11,916 nucleotides of DNA from Bacillota bacterium (GCA_023420715.1 JAEZVR010000045.1:1-11916), one strand, 5' to 3'. Counted from the first letter of the stretch, positions 1 through 7,820 are shown. Numbers and translations are program-made. Notes: generated by a model not told the origin, from the sequence alone.

Positions 1-24
1 GTTTTTGTCAGTGCCAAATTTGGT

Positions 25-495
25 TTATGGCAGGATGAAGTGAAACAAGCCAATACTGGCAAGTAACATGATGATACCAGCTAAAAAAACACCGCTCATG
101 ACAGCTAAGATGGTTGGTTTAAATTTAAAATCGAGGATACTGGCAGCCAGTGTGCCTGTCCAGGCGCCTGTTCCAGGTAGCGGAATGGCCACAAAGAGAA
201 AGAGGGCGACAAAGGTTCCGCGTCCGGTTTTAGAGAGCATTTTTTGACCAGCCCGTTCCCCTTTTTCCAATATCTTAGAAAATATCGGACCGATGATGCG
301 ACGATTTTTTCCCCAGAGTAAGAGTTTTCGAGCGAACAAATAGATAAAGGGTACAGGCAACATATTGCCTAAAATACAAATGATATAAGCGGTGATAATG
401 GGTATGCCGGTTGCTTGCGTATATGGAATCGCCAATCTCAATTCAACCATGGGCATCATGGCAATCAAAAAAGCGATTAGGTAGTGTTTAAACAT
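25..495 (-). CDS. Small multi-drug export family membrane protein (COG2426-like)
   Basis: This is a 156-residue, strongly hydrophobic integral membrane protein of the family annotated as 'putative small multi-drug export protein'. Family signatures visible are PMVELRLAIPY at residues 15-25, which starts in the first membrane segment, and AIPLPGTGAWTG at 103-114. Hydrophobic segments lie at about 5-22, 32-56, 94-116 and 127-150. A basic loop at 57-92 (RKLLLWGKNRR and following) is probably cytoplasmic. The length is normal for the family. The start is supported by GGAGG four bases upstream of the ATG. The gene is transcribed away from its neighbour at 620 and ends only 24 bases from the window edge. 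Transport activity is a family label and is poorly tested; substrate and even direction are unknown. Family assignment is fairly sure, function is not. Confidence 0.8.
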   Translation of the reverse strand: MFKHYLIAFLIAMMPMVELRLAIPYTQATGIPIITAYIICILGNMLPVPFIYLFARKLLLWGKNRRIIGPIFSKILEKGERAGQKMLSKTGRGTFVALFLFVAIPLPGTGAWTGTLAASILDFKFKPTILAVMSGVFLAGIIMLLASIGLFHFILP

Positions 496-537
496 AAATC
501 CTCCGATCGAGCCACCTTGACTGGCTTAGATTTTCAT

Positions 538-546
538 AGTGTAGCA
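538..546 (-). promoter_or_regulatory. Possible extended -10 promoter for the small membrane protein gene
   Basis: Read on the minus strand this is TGCTACACT, a TGn extension followed by TACACT (4 of 6 matches to TATAAT). It lies about 40 bases upstream of the start at 495. No good -35 box is visible at the expected distance, which fits an extended -10 promoter. It is a motif match only. Confidence 0.35.
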
Positions 547-569
547 TATGAAAGAAATCCATTGAGTTA

Positions 570-578
570 TGGTATAGT
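570..578 (+). promoter_or_regulatory. Possible extended -10 promoter for the TcaA-like gene
   Basis: The sequence TGGTATAGT is a TGn extension plus TATAGT (5 of 6 matches to TATAAT), about 40 bases before the start at 620. The -35 position is poor, as is common for extended -10 promoters. It faces away from the minus-strand candidate at 538-546, so the two would form a divergent pair with -10 boxes about 25 bases apart. Confidence 0.45.
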
Positions 579-619
579 GTTTTTATCTATGTAAATTTAT
601 AAATGATAAGAGGTCTGTT

Positions 620-2524
620 ATGCGGGATATAGATGAAAATCGGCGATCAGATGATCAAGCCACATGGATGCCTGTAGAACCCATCGAGCAGGATGTAGCA
701 AGCGGGTTTGCAGATGATGAGACCTATCAGCCACCTTACTATCCTCAATATACGCGCGATGCGCAAGGAACATATGAGCCGTATGATTTAGGGGAAATGC
801 ACACCTATTCGCCTGATGACGAGACTGTTTTTGTTGCACCTCAGCCCCCGCGTGGCCCCAAACTCAATTATCGACGTGTTTGGGGAACAATTCTGGGCTT
901 AGCGACGATTATCGTTACCATTGTCCTGTTGATTATCTATGTCATTTTGCCTGCGACGAGACCCAAGGGTCCTATCGCTGAATTCATTCAGGCTGTGCGT
1001 CAAAATAATGAAGAGAAAATATCTCAACTGTTGCAGACCGATGAAGGTGGAACGCCTATTAAGAGGGATGACCTCAAACCCTTTTTGAATTTGCTGAAAG
1101 ATGATGTTTATGCCGAACGGTTAATTCAAGATTTACAAGCAGATAATCCGACGGATCTCATTCAGACGGTTCAGCAAGATCAAACAATTCTTAGTTTGCG
1201 TCGCTATAAGATCCACTTCACGCTTAATGATGGCGAAGCCATTCTTTCTGGATCGACCATTCCTGAGGGGGTTAAATTACAGCAGACCGAATATGAATTA
1301 GGCCCCTATTTGCCTGGCGATTATCAGTTTAATTTGCGTTATATGGGTTTGCTTGGCGAAAAAGCAACGGGTGAATCCTATCCGGTTCGCCTGACATATG
1401 CTTCCAAACAGATGCAAGGCTCGACCTATCAGTTAGATGGGCGACGGGAAAGCTTTATGGTTACCTTGGATAATACCTATCCCGCTGCAACTGTTTTCAT
1501 CAATGGAGAGCCGATTGATCAGACAATTGATGCTTTAATTAAAAATGGCGGTACGCTGGGGCCGATTGTCAAAGGTGCTGTTTTGACCTTTAAGATCAAT
1601 ACCTTGGGGGGGACGTTGACCTCTGAACCCATCACGCTTTCTGCGCAGCCGACCGGTGCGGTTTTGCCTCAATTTGCGGATGCCATCGCCTTGGATTCTT
1701 CCGCGCAAAATGACACGGTCCGCTTTGCTGGAAAATCCGTTGGTCAAGTGAAGGATTTTGCTCAGGTTGGGTATTTGCTAGGACCTAAGACGATTCAAAA
1801 TCAAATTGAAACAGGTGGTTCAAAACTATTGGCGACACCTTCTAAGCAGGAAATCGAAAAAGGCAAAGGTTCGAACACATGGCTGAACGTTCAGCCGGCA
1901 CCCAACCAGCCGAATACGGTTACCTCTGCTGCTTCAACACCAGCTGCTACTACAGGGACATCTGTGGCAAAAAATGATGAACAGCCTGTTGAACTGACAC
2001 CGACCAAGCAACCAACAGCGACGGCTCCGCCACAGGTTTTCCCCTATGCTCAAGCGGATTTGAATCGTGCCGCACAAGGGATTATGACAGAGGCGATGAA
2101 AGAAGATGTCTTAAAGGCTTTTGGTACTTATATCAGGGAAGATATACAAGCGGCCAAACAGCGTGATCTGAAACTTTATACCAATTTGGCAGAACCACAA
2201 TTAAGCCGTCAACGCGATTGGATTGAAGCATTGAAGGCTAAGGATATGGTCATTGAATATGAGCCTATTGATGTCGAGATCTATAACAACTTATATGGCA
2301 TCAATTACCAAAATGGCGAGCTGACAGCACAATTGGTAGAAGTGTTCAATGCCAAATATCGCGTGCTTCAGGCAGGTAAAGTCGTTGAAACGAGTACGGC
2401 ACATGATCGCTGGGTGCATTATTTAAAGTATGATACGCAGGCTCAAAAGTGGCTGATCTATAAAAATGAGATTCCAGAAGAAAGTCAGTTGACGGGGCCG
2501 GTAGAACGCTTCACCATTGACTAA
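620..2524 (+). CDS. TcaA-like membrane-anchored extracellular protein, no zinc ribbon
   Basis: This is a 634-residue single-pass membrane protein. Residues 1-87 form an acidic, disordered-looking cytoplasmic tail with seven tyrosines between 36 and 63. One membrane helix spans about 88-110, preceded by basic residues (KLNYRR). The rest is predicted to be outside the cell. Residues 117-173 (beginning PIAEFIQAVRQNN) resemble the TcaA second domain. Residues 185-345 look like beta-rich TcaA/YvbJ repeats, including a PEGA-like stretch at 288-298. Residues 405-475 are a Ser/Thr/Pro/Gln-rich linker. Residues 490-620 match an NTF2-like TcaA C-terminal domain. TcaA proteins of staphylococci and bacilli bind the cell envelope and affect glycopeptide sensitivity. 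They normally begin with a four-cysteine zinc ribbon; this protein has no cysteine at all. An AGAGG site precedes the ATG, and the gene ends at its own terminator. The domain assignment is from sequence pattern and is moderately sure; the role is inferred. Confidence 0.65.
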   Translation: MRDIDENRRSDDQATWMPVEPIEQDVASGFADDETYQPPYYPQYTRDAQGTYEPYDLGEMHTYSPDDETVFVAPQPPRGPKLNYRRVWGTILGLATIIVTIVLLIIYVILPATRPKGPIAEFIQAVRQNNEEKISQLLQTDEGGTPIKRDDLKPFLNLLKDDVYAERLIQDLQADNPTDLIQTVQQDQTILSLRRYKIHFTLNDGEAILSGSTIPEGVKLQQTEYELGPYLPGDYQFNLRYMGLLGEKATGESYPVRLTYASKQMQGSTYQLDGRRESFMVTLDNTYPAATVFINGEPIDQTIDALIKNGGTLGPIVKGAVLTFKINTLGGTLTSEPITLSAQPTGAVLPQFADAIALDSSAQNDTVRFAGKSVGQVKDFAQVGYLLGPKTIQNQIETGGSKLLATPSKQEIEKGKGSNTWLNVQPAPNQPNTVTSAASTPAATTGTSVAKNDEQPVELTPTKQPTATAPPQVFPYAQADLNRAAQGIMTEAMKEDVLKAFGTYIREDIQAAKQRDLKLYTNLAEPQLSRQRDWIEALKAKDMVIEYEPIDVEIYNNLYGINYQNGELTAQLVEVFNAKYRVLQAGKVVETSTAHDRWVHYLKYDTQAQKWLIYKNEIPEESQLTGPVERFTID

Positions 2525-2532
2525 GTTTACCG

Positions 2533-2566
2533 AAACAGCCGCTTCATCTAGGACGGCTGTTTTTTT
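2533..2566 (+). terminator. Rho-independent terminator after the TcaA-like gene
   Basis: The stem ACAGCCG (2535-2541) pairs perfectly with CGGCTGT (2554-2560) around a 12-base loop and is followed by a run of T to 2566. Two further A-T pairs can extend it. It lies just after the stop codon at 2524 and only 27 bases before the next start, so the transporter downstream is either read through or has a promoter not recognised here. Confidence 0.88.
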
Positions 2567-2593
2567 GCTCATTTTTGAAAGGATGGGTCCACG

Positions 2594-3739
2594 ATGACGC
2601 AGACCAAACGTCAACAGGTACAACAACGGGCTAATCGCCTGAATTTGGGGATTAACCTGGGATTGGTTTTGTTAAAGGGTATTGCTGCGTACGGGACGGG
2701 CAGTGTGGCCATTTTAGGTGATGTTTTAAATAATTTGCTCGATAGTTTAACCAGTGTCATTGCTTTCTTGGGAAATCGATGGGCTAGTGAAAAAGCGGAT
2801 CGAGAGCATCCTTTTGGTCATGCCCGTGTTGAATATTTGATCACACTCCTGATGGCTGGTTTGATGTTGGCAACGAGTATTCAAATTGCCATTGCCTCAG
2901 TTACAGCCATGCGTCATCCGGTATCGCATGTCTTTTCTGGTCCAATTTGGCTGATTTTAGCTGTTTCTGTTGTTGTAAAACTCGTGTTGGGCGGATATCA
3001 TCGATTTTTATCCCGTCAATTGGATTCGGCATTTTTGCAAGCCTTATCGATCGACTGCGCAGGAGACGCTTTGGGAACGGGTGTTATCTTAATTGGGAGT
3101 CTGTTGTCACAAAGGCTGCATTGGCATTTGGACGGTATTCTGGGTCTTTTGGTGGCTTTATTAATTGCCAAAGCAAGTGTTGGTTTGTTTTGGCGCAGTT
3201 TAAATCGCATGATCGGGCAGGCCCCTGATTCGAAGCAATATGATGCTTTGCTAAAAGTCTTAAAGACACCAGAAGAAGTCTTTGATGCGCACGATTTGAT
3301 TTTGCACGATTACGGACCAGATCGGCTGTATGGAAGTGCGCATATTATGGTTGATCAAGCTTTGTCTTTGCGCGAAGCACATCGCATTGCAAACGATCTG
3401 GAATTTCGGGTAGCAGATGAATATGGTATTCAACTGGTCTTACATGTCGATCCGATTGATTTGGCAGATGACCAAACCCGATATTGGTATCGGCTGGTCA
3501 AGACCTGGGTTGCCCAACAACCAGATCTTTTGGATTTGCATGATTTTCACTGCGTTTTGCATGGCGAAGAAATTGATTTGACATTTGATTTAAGCCTAAA
3601 ACCTCAGTGTCAAATCAGCATAAAAGAGATGGAAAACAATTTGTTGGCGTATTTAAAAGGCTATACAAATTCTGTTTTGCACCTGACAGTACATATCGAT
3701 CAGGCCTATGTGAGTAAACGTGTGGATATCCGTGGGTAG
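2594..3739 (+). CDS. Cation diffusion facilitator, probable Mn2+-type exporter with doubled C-terminal domain
   Basis: This 381-residue protein is a cation diffusion facilitator, a proton-coupled exporter of divalent metals in the cell membrane. Residues 1-205 hold the membrane domain. Helix 2 has GDVLNNLLD with N46 and D50, and helix 5 has D154 and D158 (DCAGD). This gives an N-D-D-D quartet, the pattern reported for streptococcal MntE manganese exporters, rather than the His-containing zinc type. The loop D69..H72PFGH76 is the conserved second metal site. The cytoplasmic domain at 212-289 keeps H233, H250, H284 and D286. The protein continues for about 90 residues beyond a typical ~300-residue member. 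Residues 296-373 look like a second, degenerate copy of that domain (HDFHCVLHGEE... ending LTVHID). The GAAAGGA site lies about 10 bases before the ATG. Family certain, metal inferred. Confidence 0.9.
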   Translation: MTQTKRQQVQQRANRLNLGINLGLVLLKGIAAYGTGSVAILGDVLNNLLDSLTSVIAFLGNRWASEKADREHPFGHARVEYLITLLMAGLMLATSIQIAIASVTAMRHPVSHVFSGPIWLILAVSVVVKLVLGGYHRFLSRQLDSAFLQALSIDCAGDALGTGVILIGSLLSQRLHWHLDGILGLLVALLIAKASVGLFWRSLNRMIGQAPDSKQYDALLKVLKTPEEVFDAHDLILHDYGPDRLYGSAHIMVDQALSLREAHRIANDLEFRVADEYGIQLVLHVDPIDLADDQTRYWYRLVKTWVAQQPDLLDLHDFHCVLHGEEIDLTFDLSLKPQCQISIKEMENNLLAYLKGYTNSVLHLTVHIDQAYVSKRVDIRG

Positions 3740-3779
3740 GATAGATGTGATCGCATTTTCTCTATGCTAAATAAATCTC

Positions 3780-3808
3780 ACGACATTGATGAATTGTTGT
3801 ATTATAAA
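3780..3808 (+). promoter_or_regulatory. Probable sigma-A type promoter of asnA
   Basis: A -35-like box ACGACA (3780-3785, 4 of 6) and a -10 box TATAAA (3803-3808, 5 of 6) are separated by exactly 17 bases. The -10 box lies 32 bases before the asnA ATG in AT-rich DNA. The leader is too short for a T-box or other large riboswitch, so no RNA control by asparagine is evident. Confidence 0.5.
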
Positions 3809-3840
3809 AGAATAAAATTTTATTAGAGGATGGGGTTTTT

Positions 3841-4848
3841 ATGCATCGGTGTGTTATTCCAGATGGCTATACGTCTAAATTGAATTTGTATGAAACACAA
3901 AATGCCATCTCATTGATTAAAGAGACATTTCAGAAAAATTTGGCCGATGCTTTGAATTTGCGCCGCGTTTCGGCACCGCTATTTGTTGTGCCAGAAACTG
4001 GATTAAATGATGATTTGAACGGTGTGGAGCGCCCTGTCGGTTTTGATGTGCCAGCTGCCGCCTGTGAAGCAGAAGTGGTGCATTCGTTGGCAAAATGGAA
4101 GCGGTTGGCTTTGGCACGATATCAATTTTCGGTTGGCGAAGGCCTTTATACTGATATGAATGCCATTCGGCGAGATGAAAAATTAGATAATATTCATTCC
4201 GTCTATGTGGATCAATGGGACTGGGAGAAGATTATTACAAAAGCGCAACGGACGGAGGACTACCTTAAAACCGTTGTCCAGGACATCGTTGACTGCATCT
4301 ACCACACGGCTTATATGGTGCGGTGGAAATATCATCAAATCCCGATGCACATCGATCGGAATGTGGTTTTTATTACCAGTCAAGCCTTAGAAGATTTATA
4401 TCCGGACTTATCGCCAAAAGCGAGAGAAACGGCTTTTGTAAAAAAACATCGGACGGTTTTTGTGAGTCAAATTGGGGCCCCACTCAAATCCGGAAAACCG
4501 CATGATGGGCGGGCACCAGACTACGATGATTGGACGCTCAACGGCGATTTGCTCTTTTATAATCCGGTTCTAGATGAGGCGCTAGAAATTTCATCCATGG
4601 GTATTCGGGTGGATGAAGCGGCTATGGACCAGCAATTAAAGGCTGCCAAATGTGAGCATCGCAGAGATCGTTTATTTCATAAGATGTTATTGGAAGGCCT
4701 TCTGCCCTTGACGATTGGCGGTGGTATTGGTCAGTCGAGACTCTGTATGCTTTTGCTGGGAAAAGCACATATCGGCGAGGTTCAAAGCTCGATTTGGGAT
4801 CAAGAAACCATCAACGTTTGTCAGGAGAAGTCTGTGCGTTTACTTTAA
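3841..4848 (+). CDS. asnA: Aspartate-ammonia ligase (asparagine synthetase A)
   Basis: AsnA makes asparagine from aspartate, ammonia and ATP in the cytoplasm, giving AMP and pyrophosphate. It has a class II aminoacyl-tRNA synthetase-like fold. The 335-residue length fits the family (E. coli AsnA is 330). Conserved blocks are easy to see: TSKLNLYETQ (11-20), GLNDDLNGVERPVGFD (54-69), HSLAKWKR (81-88), GEGLYTDMNAIRRDE (99-113), LDNIHSVYVDQWDWE (115-129), SSMGIRVDE near the start of the last quarter, and GGGIGQSR (293-300), the motif-3-like ATP site. A GAGG/GGGG ribosome site precedes the ATG. The enzyme uses free ammonia rather than glutamine, consistent with an anaerobe in ammonia-rich surroundings. 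No terminator is seen between it and rnfC 77 bases downstream, so some co-transcription is possible, although the functions are not obviously linked. Confidence 0.97.
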   Translation: MHRCVIPDGYTSKLNLYETQNAISLIKETFQKNLADALNLRRVSAPLFVVPETGLNDDLNGVERPVGFDVPAAACEAEVVHSLAKWKRLALARYQFSVGEGLYTDMNAIRRDEKLDNIHSVYVDQWDWEKIITKAQRTEDYLKTVVQDIVDCIYHTAYMVRWKYHQIPMHIDRNVVFITSQALEDLYPDLSPKARETAFVKKHRTVFVSQIGAPLKSGKPHDGRAPDYDDWTLNGDLLFYNPVLDEALEISSMGIRVDEAAMDQQLKAAKCEHRRDRLFHKMLLEGLLPLTIGGGIGQSRLCMLLLGKAHIGEVQSSIWDQETINVCQEKSVRLL

Positions 4849-4867
4849 GGCTAGCCGTGGTAAGCCG

Positions 4868-4896
4868 ATGGCAAAGCTTATCAATAGTTTTATAGA
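4868..4896 (+). promoter_or_regulatory. Weak candidate promoter for the rnf operon
   Basis: ATGGCA (4868-4873, 4 of 6 to TTGACA) and TATAGA (4891-4896, 4 of 6 to TATAAT) are 17 bases apart in the asnA-rnfC gap, about 30 bases before the rnfC start. The match is weak. The alternative is read-through from the asnA promoter. Confidence 0.3.
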
Positions 4897-4925
4897 CAAG
4901 GTTAAAAGAGAGGTAAGGTAACCCT

Positions 4926-6263
4926 ATGGCAAAACATTTTAAGGGCGGTATTCATCCGCCCGAAGCGAAGCGTACCGCCGGTTTGCCAACGGTTGATATG
5001 CCGGTGCCAAAGCAAGTGGTCATTCCAATGGCTCAACATGTTGGCGCACCCTGTCAACCAACGGTCAAGAAAGGGGATGTGGTGCAAGTTGGCACCTTGA
5101 TTGGCGATTCAGATGCGCCGCTGTCTTGTCCCATCTATTCCAGCGTTTCGGGAAAGGTCAAGGCTATTCAACCCATGATGTCTGCAGCAGGCGTGCCCTT
5201 GACATCTGTTGTGATTGAGACAGATGGGGAACAGACATTAGCAGATGGCTTTGGTCCGGTTACGGCAAATACGCAAGCAGAAAAAATTGAGGCTATTCGG
5301 CGTTCAGGCTTGGTCGGCCTTGGTGGCGCAGGATTTCCCACCTGGTTTAAACTGACCCCGCCGCCCAATCAACCGTTTGATATTTTATTGATCAATGGTG
5401 CAGAATGCGAACCTTATATTACGTCTGATTACCGTGAGATGAAAGAAAATCCCCGCGGTATTATGGAAGGCATTATGCGGGTTCTGGAGATTACTGGCAT
5501 TGATCAAGCACTCATTGGTATTGAGGATAATAAAAGGGATGCGATTGAAGATTTAATTGCTTTGGATGAAGCTTATGATCGCATCAAGGTGGTTTCTCTT
5601 AAAACGCATTATCCACAAGGTGCAGAAAAACAATTGATTTATGCTTTGACGGGCAGAAAGGTTAAGCCAGGCTGTTTGCCCTCTAGCGTGGGTGCTCTGG
5701 TGATGAGTATCAGCACAGCATCTTTTATCGATGAATACTTCCGAACGGGTATTCCCCTGGTGACACGGCGAATCACGGTTTCTGGAGATGCCGTCCAAAA
5801 CCCAGGTAATGTCAGAGTCCCGATTGGAACCTCGTTGGCAGATGTCTTCGAATTTTGCGGTGGTTTTAAACAGAATCCAGCAAAAATTATTATGGGCGGC
5901 CCAATGATGGGTGTGGCACAGTTTTCTCTGGATAATGCGATTCTGAAACAGACAAATGCTATCCTGGCTTTGACAGAGGCGGAAATCAATACCCAGCCAG
6001 AATCTGCCTGTATCCGTTGTGGCCGATGCGTAGAAGCCTGTCCCATGAGCTTATTGCCCTTACAGATAAATGGACTTGTGGTTAGAGGAAAGTGGGAAGA
6101 AACCACACAATATCATGTGATGGATTGCATTGAATGTGGTTGTTGTTCTTATAGTTGCCCGGCTTCGCGAAACTTGGTTCAATCGATTCGCTATGCTAAA
6201 GCTTCGTTAAGAGCAAAGGCGGCCGCAGATAAAGCTAAGGCTCAAGCAAAAGGAGGGGCATAA
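4926..6263 (+). CDS. rnfC: Rnf complex subunit C, NAD/FMN and iron-sulfur protein
   Basis: RnfC is the peripheral subunit on the cytoplasmic face that exchanges electrons with NAD(H) in the ferredoxin:NAD+ oxidoreductase (Rnf) complex. The 445 residues show a lipoyl/biotinyl-like N-terminal barrel (about 30-100, with KKGDVVQVG), then the complex-I 51-kDa-like nucleotide and FMN domain with GLGGAGFPT (131-139) and LLINGAECEPY (154-164). An SLBB-like region lies at about 280-320. Two [4Fe-4S] motifs follow: C362-C365-C368-C372P and C401-C404-C407-C411P. The protein ends in a short Ala/Lys-rich tail (425-445) and lacks the long repeats of proteobacterial RnfC, as usual in Bacillota. An AGAGG/AAGG site precedes the ATG. 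It overlaps rnfD by one base (TAATG). First gene of rnfCDGEAB. Confidence 0.97.
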   Translation: MAKHFKGGIHPPEAKRTAGLPTVDMPVPKQVVIPMAQHVGAPCQPTVKKGDVVQVGTLIGDSDAPLSCPIYSSVSGKVKAIQPMMSAAGVPLTSVVIETDGEQTLADGFGPVTANTQAEKIEAIRRSGLVGLGGAGFPTWFKLTPPPNQPFDILLINGAECEPYITSDYREMKENPRGIMEGIMRVLEITGIDQALIGIEDNKRDAIEDLIALDEAYDRIKVVSLKTHYPQGAEKQLIYALTGRKVKPGCLPSSVGALVMSISTASFIDEYFRTGIPLVTRRITVSGDAVQNPGNVRVPIGTSLADVFEFCGGFKQNPAKIIMGGPMMGVAQFSLDNAILKQTNAILALTEAEINTQPESACIRCGRCVEACPMSLLPLQINGLVVRGKWEETTQYHVMDCIECGCCSYSCPASRNLVQSIRYAKASLRAKAAADKAKAQAKGGA

Positions 6264-7252
6264 TGTCAAATCAATTTATTGCGAGTTCCTCACCCCATAT
6301 TAAAGACAAAAAAACGACAACTGGGGTCATGCTCGATGTGATTATTGCGCTACTGCCGGCGACGATCATGGGTATGATTTTCTTCGGGTGGCGTGCGATT
6401 TTAAACATCTGCGTCTCTGTGATCACCTGTGTCTTTGCTGAATGGTTGTGGAATCGCTGTCTAAAAAGAACACAGACCATTCAGGACCTTAGTGCAGTTG
6501 TTACTGGTCTGTTATTGGCTTTGGTTGTGTCGCCAATGGTGCCTTTTTGGATGCTCATCATCGGCGGATTCTTTAGCATGATTATTGTGAAACAGTTTTT
6601 TGGTGGGATTGGCATGAATTTTTTAAATCCCGCTTTAGCTGGTCGTGCCATGATGATGGCTTCTTGGCCGGTTGCCATGACCACATGGCTGGCACCGCAG
6701 TGGCTGAATCCGACAATGACGGATGCGCTGTCTGGTGCAACGCCGTTGGCATTGCAAAAAATCATCATCAACAATAGTCCGCCAGAGCTTGCTGCAAGTG
6801 TTGTCTTACCGACTTATCAAGATCTCGCTTTAGGCAATGTGTTTGGGTCTATTGGCGAAACCTGTGCAGTCGCCTTGCTGATTGGTTTTATTTATTTGTT
6901 AATACGTCGGATCATTTCCTGGGAAATCCCGGTTATCTACTGTGCAGTTACGGCATTGTTCAGCTGGGCACTCGGCCAGGATCCCATCTTCAATTTGTTG
7001 AGTGGCGGCTTGCTCATCGGTGCTATTTTTATGGCGACAGATTATACGACTTCGCCGATGACAAAAATTGCAAAGGTGATTTATGCGGTAGGTTGCGGTT
7101 TGTTGACCGTGTTGATCCGGGTTTATGGCGGCTATCCAGAAGGGGTATCTTATGCCATCTTGCTCATGAATCTTGTCGTGCCTCTATTGGATAAAGCATT
7201 TGTGCCAAAGTCTTTTGGAACGGTTAAAGAAAAGGCAAAGGGGGGACGTTAA
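6263..7252 (+). CDS. rnfD: Rnf complex subunit D, membrane flavoprotein
   Basis: RnfD is a polytopic membrane subunit of the Rnf complex, homologous to NqrB, that carries a covalently bound FMN. The 329 residues contain many hydrophobic helices from about residue 22 to 315. Conserved features include KQFFGGIGMNFLNPALAGRA (110-129) and the flavinylation motif LSGATPL, in which Thr160 is the expected FMN attachment site. Later segments (MATDYTTSPM) are also typical of the family. The length is normal. The GGAGG site lies six bases before the start, inside the end of rnfC, and the one-base overlap points to translational coupling. It is thought to form part of the ion path together with RnfA, RnfE and RnfG. 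Confidence 0.97.
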   Translation: MSNQFIASSSPHIKDKKTTTGVMLDVIIALLPATIMGMIFFGWRAILNICVSVITCVFAEWLWNRCLKRTQTIQDLSAVVTGLLLALVVSPMVPFWMLIIGGFFSMIIVKQFFGGIGMNFLNPALAGRAMMMASWPVAMTTWLAPQWLNPTMTDALSGATPLALQKIIINNSPPELAASVVLPTYQDLALGNVFGSIGETCAVALLIGFIYLLIRRIISWEIPVIYCAVTALFSWALGQDPIFNLLSGGLLIGAIFMATDYTTSPMTKIAKVIYAVGCGLLTVLIRVYGGYPEGVSYAILLMNLVVPLLDKAFVPKSFGTVKEKAKGGR

Positions 7253-7253
7253 G

Positions 7254-7820
7254 ATGGGTGATCGGATTAAACCAACCATATCATTGACCATCATTTGTTT
7301 GGTGAGTGCCTTTTTGCTGGCCATTGTGAATCAGATGACGGCGCCGACGATCGCTGCTCGCCAAGAACAAGCCAAGGCCGAGCAACGACAAATGGTGATG
7401 CCGGAAGCCGAAAAATTTGTAAAACATGAAGATCAAGGCGATCTTCAGCCCGGCAGTTTGGTCCAGGCTGTTTTCATTGCTCAAAAAGGCGATGCTGTGA
7501 TCGGCTATGTTTTCGATGTGGTTTCGAATGGTTTTGGCGGTCCAGTGAATGTGACTGTTGGCGTTAATATGGACCTTCAAATTACCGGCTTGCGTGTTGG
7601 CGAAAATTCAGAAACTGCTGGTTTGGGTAGTAGAGCGGCAAATCCAGATTTTTATGAGCAATTCAAAGATAAAAGTGGCGATCCACCTTTGACGGTAAAT
7701 GAAAGCGGTCAAAATAATATTGACGGTCTAACCAGTGCTACGATTACAAGTCGTGCTGTAACAACTGCTGCTCAAAGTGCTTGGGAATGCGCAAAAGCGC
7801 TTATCAATAAGGGGGCGTAA
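7254..7820 (+). CDS. rnfG: Rnf complex subunit G, FMN-binding protein
   Basis: RnfG is a single-span membrane subunit with an FMN-binding domain outside the membrane, homologous to NqrC. With the start at 7254 it has 188 residues, close to the family size. An upstream in-frame ATG at 7173 lies inside rnfD and has no ribosome site, whereas a GGGGGG site lies about eight bases before 7254. Residues 8-28 are the membrane anchor (TISLTIICLVSAFLLAIVNQ). The FMN domain includes GENSETAGLG (117-126) and the flavinylation motif DGLTSATITS, in which Thr163 should carry FMN by phosphoester bond. ApbE, the enzyme normally needed to attach the flavin, is not encoded in this window. It starts one base after the rnfD stop codon. 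Confidence 0.96.
   Translation: MGDRIKPTISLTIICLVSAFLLAIVNQMTAPTIAARQEQAKAEQRQMVMPEAEKFVKHEDQGDLQPGSLVQAVFIAQKGDAVIGYVFDVVSNGFGGPVNVTVGVNMDLQITGLRVGENSETAGLGSRAANPDFYEQFKDKSGDPPLTVNESGQNNIDGLTSATITSRAVTTAAQSAWECAKALINKGA

Noticed and set aside
3740..3840. A T-box or other amino-acid-sensing leader before asnA.
   Set aside because: The predicted transcript start leaves only about 25 bases of leader, and no T-box sequence or terminator hairpin is present.
4849..4866. A short GGCT/AGCC inverted repeat just after asnA as a terminator.
   Set aside because: The stem is only four base pairs with a long loop and is not followed by a T-run.
4869..4921. A 17-residue open frame between asnA and rnfC, the end of a longer frame beginning inside asnA at 4715.
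   Set aside because: It has no good ribosome site and the longer frame lies mostly inside asnA in another frame. It may be chance.
5639..6106. A 155-residue minus-strand open frame opposite rnfC.
   Set aside because: rnfC is clearly the real gene here. The antisense product shows no family motif and no sensible context.
7173..7253. Upstream in-frame start for rnfG, and likewise 7777 for rnfE.
   Set aside because: Both would place the N-terminus inside the previous gene, lack ribosome sites, and add residues that do not fit the families.
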